From contig JBCCLI010000408.1 of assembly GCA_039026975.1 (NCBI GenBank), forward strand, positions 1-5,815: a stretch of 5,815 bases of DNA, written 5' to 3'. The position numbers were made by a program, and so were the translations under genes. A model generated the notes under the pieces. It had not been told where the DNA came from. It saw only the letters and a program-made list of their open reading frames with translations, and ran no database searches. This DNA comes from JBCBKZ01 sp039026975. Its GTDB lineage: Bacteria > Bacteroidota > Bacteroidia > J057. This document shows positions 5,801-5,815 of the stretch, in pieces (the stretch's first letter is position 1; every line of letters begins with the position of its first letter).

Positions 5801-5815
5801 TGAGATGCATTGGAG

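Noticed and set aside
5751..5810. Minus-strand ORF of 19 codons from ATG at 5810 to TAA at 5751
   Set aside because: It is too short, and all three minus frames are open over this stretch. It could be only the tail of a gene beyond the window, so it is not called.

Overview
The window looks like a chromosomal segment of a Bacteroidota bacterium, probably of the Cytophagales type; no genus can be named. The protein families are typical of that phylum: a secreted sialate O-acetylesterase, a Tat-exported GH109-type oxidoreductase-fold enzyme and a GT4 glycosyltransferase beginning YYWPPSGG. There is no convincing Shine-Dalgarno site before any start. The spacers carry short hairpin repeats with CCTAYGG cores, an ATTCA-rich tract and 8-bp CGCAAAG units of kinds I remember from Bacteroidota spacers. 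All six genes are on the + strand.

Bases 2-1207 hold the 3' part of a sialate O-acetylesterase (SGNH hydrolase with an inserted jelly-roll); its start and GDSL block lie outside the window. A 352-bp spacer follows. It contains two copies of a small hairpin repeat whose stems differ by two compensatory base-pair changes, bracketed by a 24-bp direct repeat, then an ATTCA-rich stretch with no G for 70 bases. At 1560-2954 is a Tat-signal Gfo/Idh/MocA protein that closely resembles GH109 alpha-N-acetylgalactosaminidases. With the esterase it suggests removal of O-acetyl groups and alpha-GalNAc from host-type or algal glycans, although the two genes are not clearly one operon.

At 3033-4328 is a cytoplasmic GT4-type glycosyltransferase with an exact TAnnTTTG box just before its start. 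Behind it, after a 9-bp hairpin, lies a compact low-G+C toxin-antitoxin pair (4403-4618 antitoxin, 4615-4920 RelE/ParE-like toxin) overlapping by ATGA. At 5051-5689 is a small membrane-associated protein of unassigned family with an HEVVH zinc-protease motif and a hydrophobic hairpin between the motif and a likely third ligand. The window ends in non-coding repeat-like sequence: three CGCAAAG-type 8-mers directly after the stop, then a GC-rich quasi-palindrome.

No complete new multi-gene system is evident. The items most worth a second look are the HEVVH membrane protein, the covarying hairpin pair and the pairing of esterase with GH109-like enzyme.
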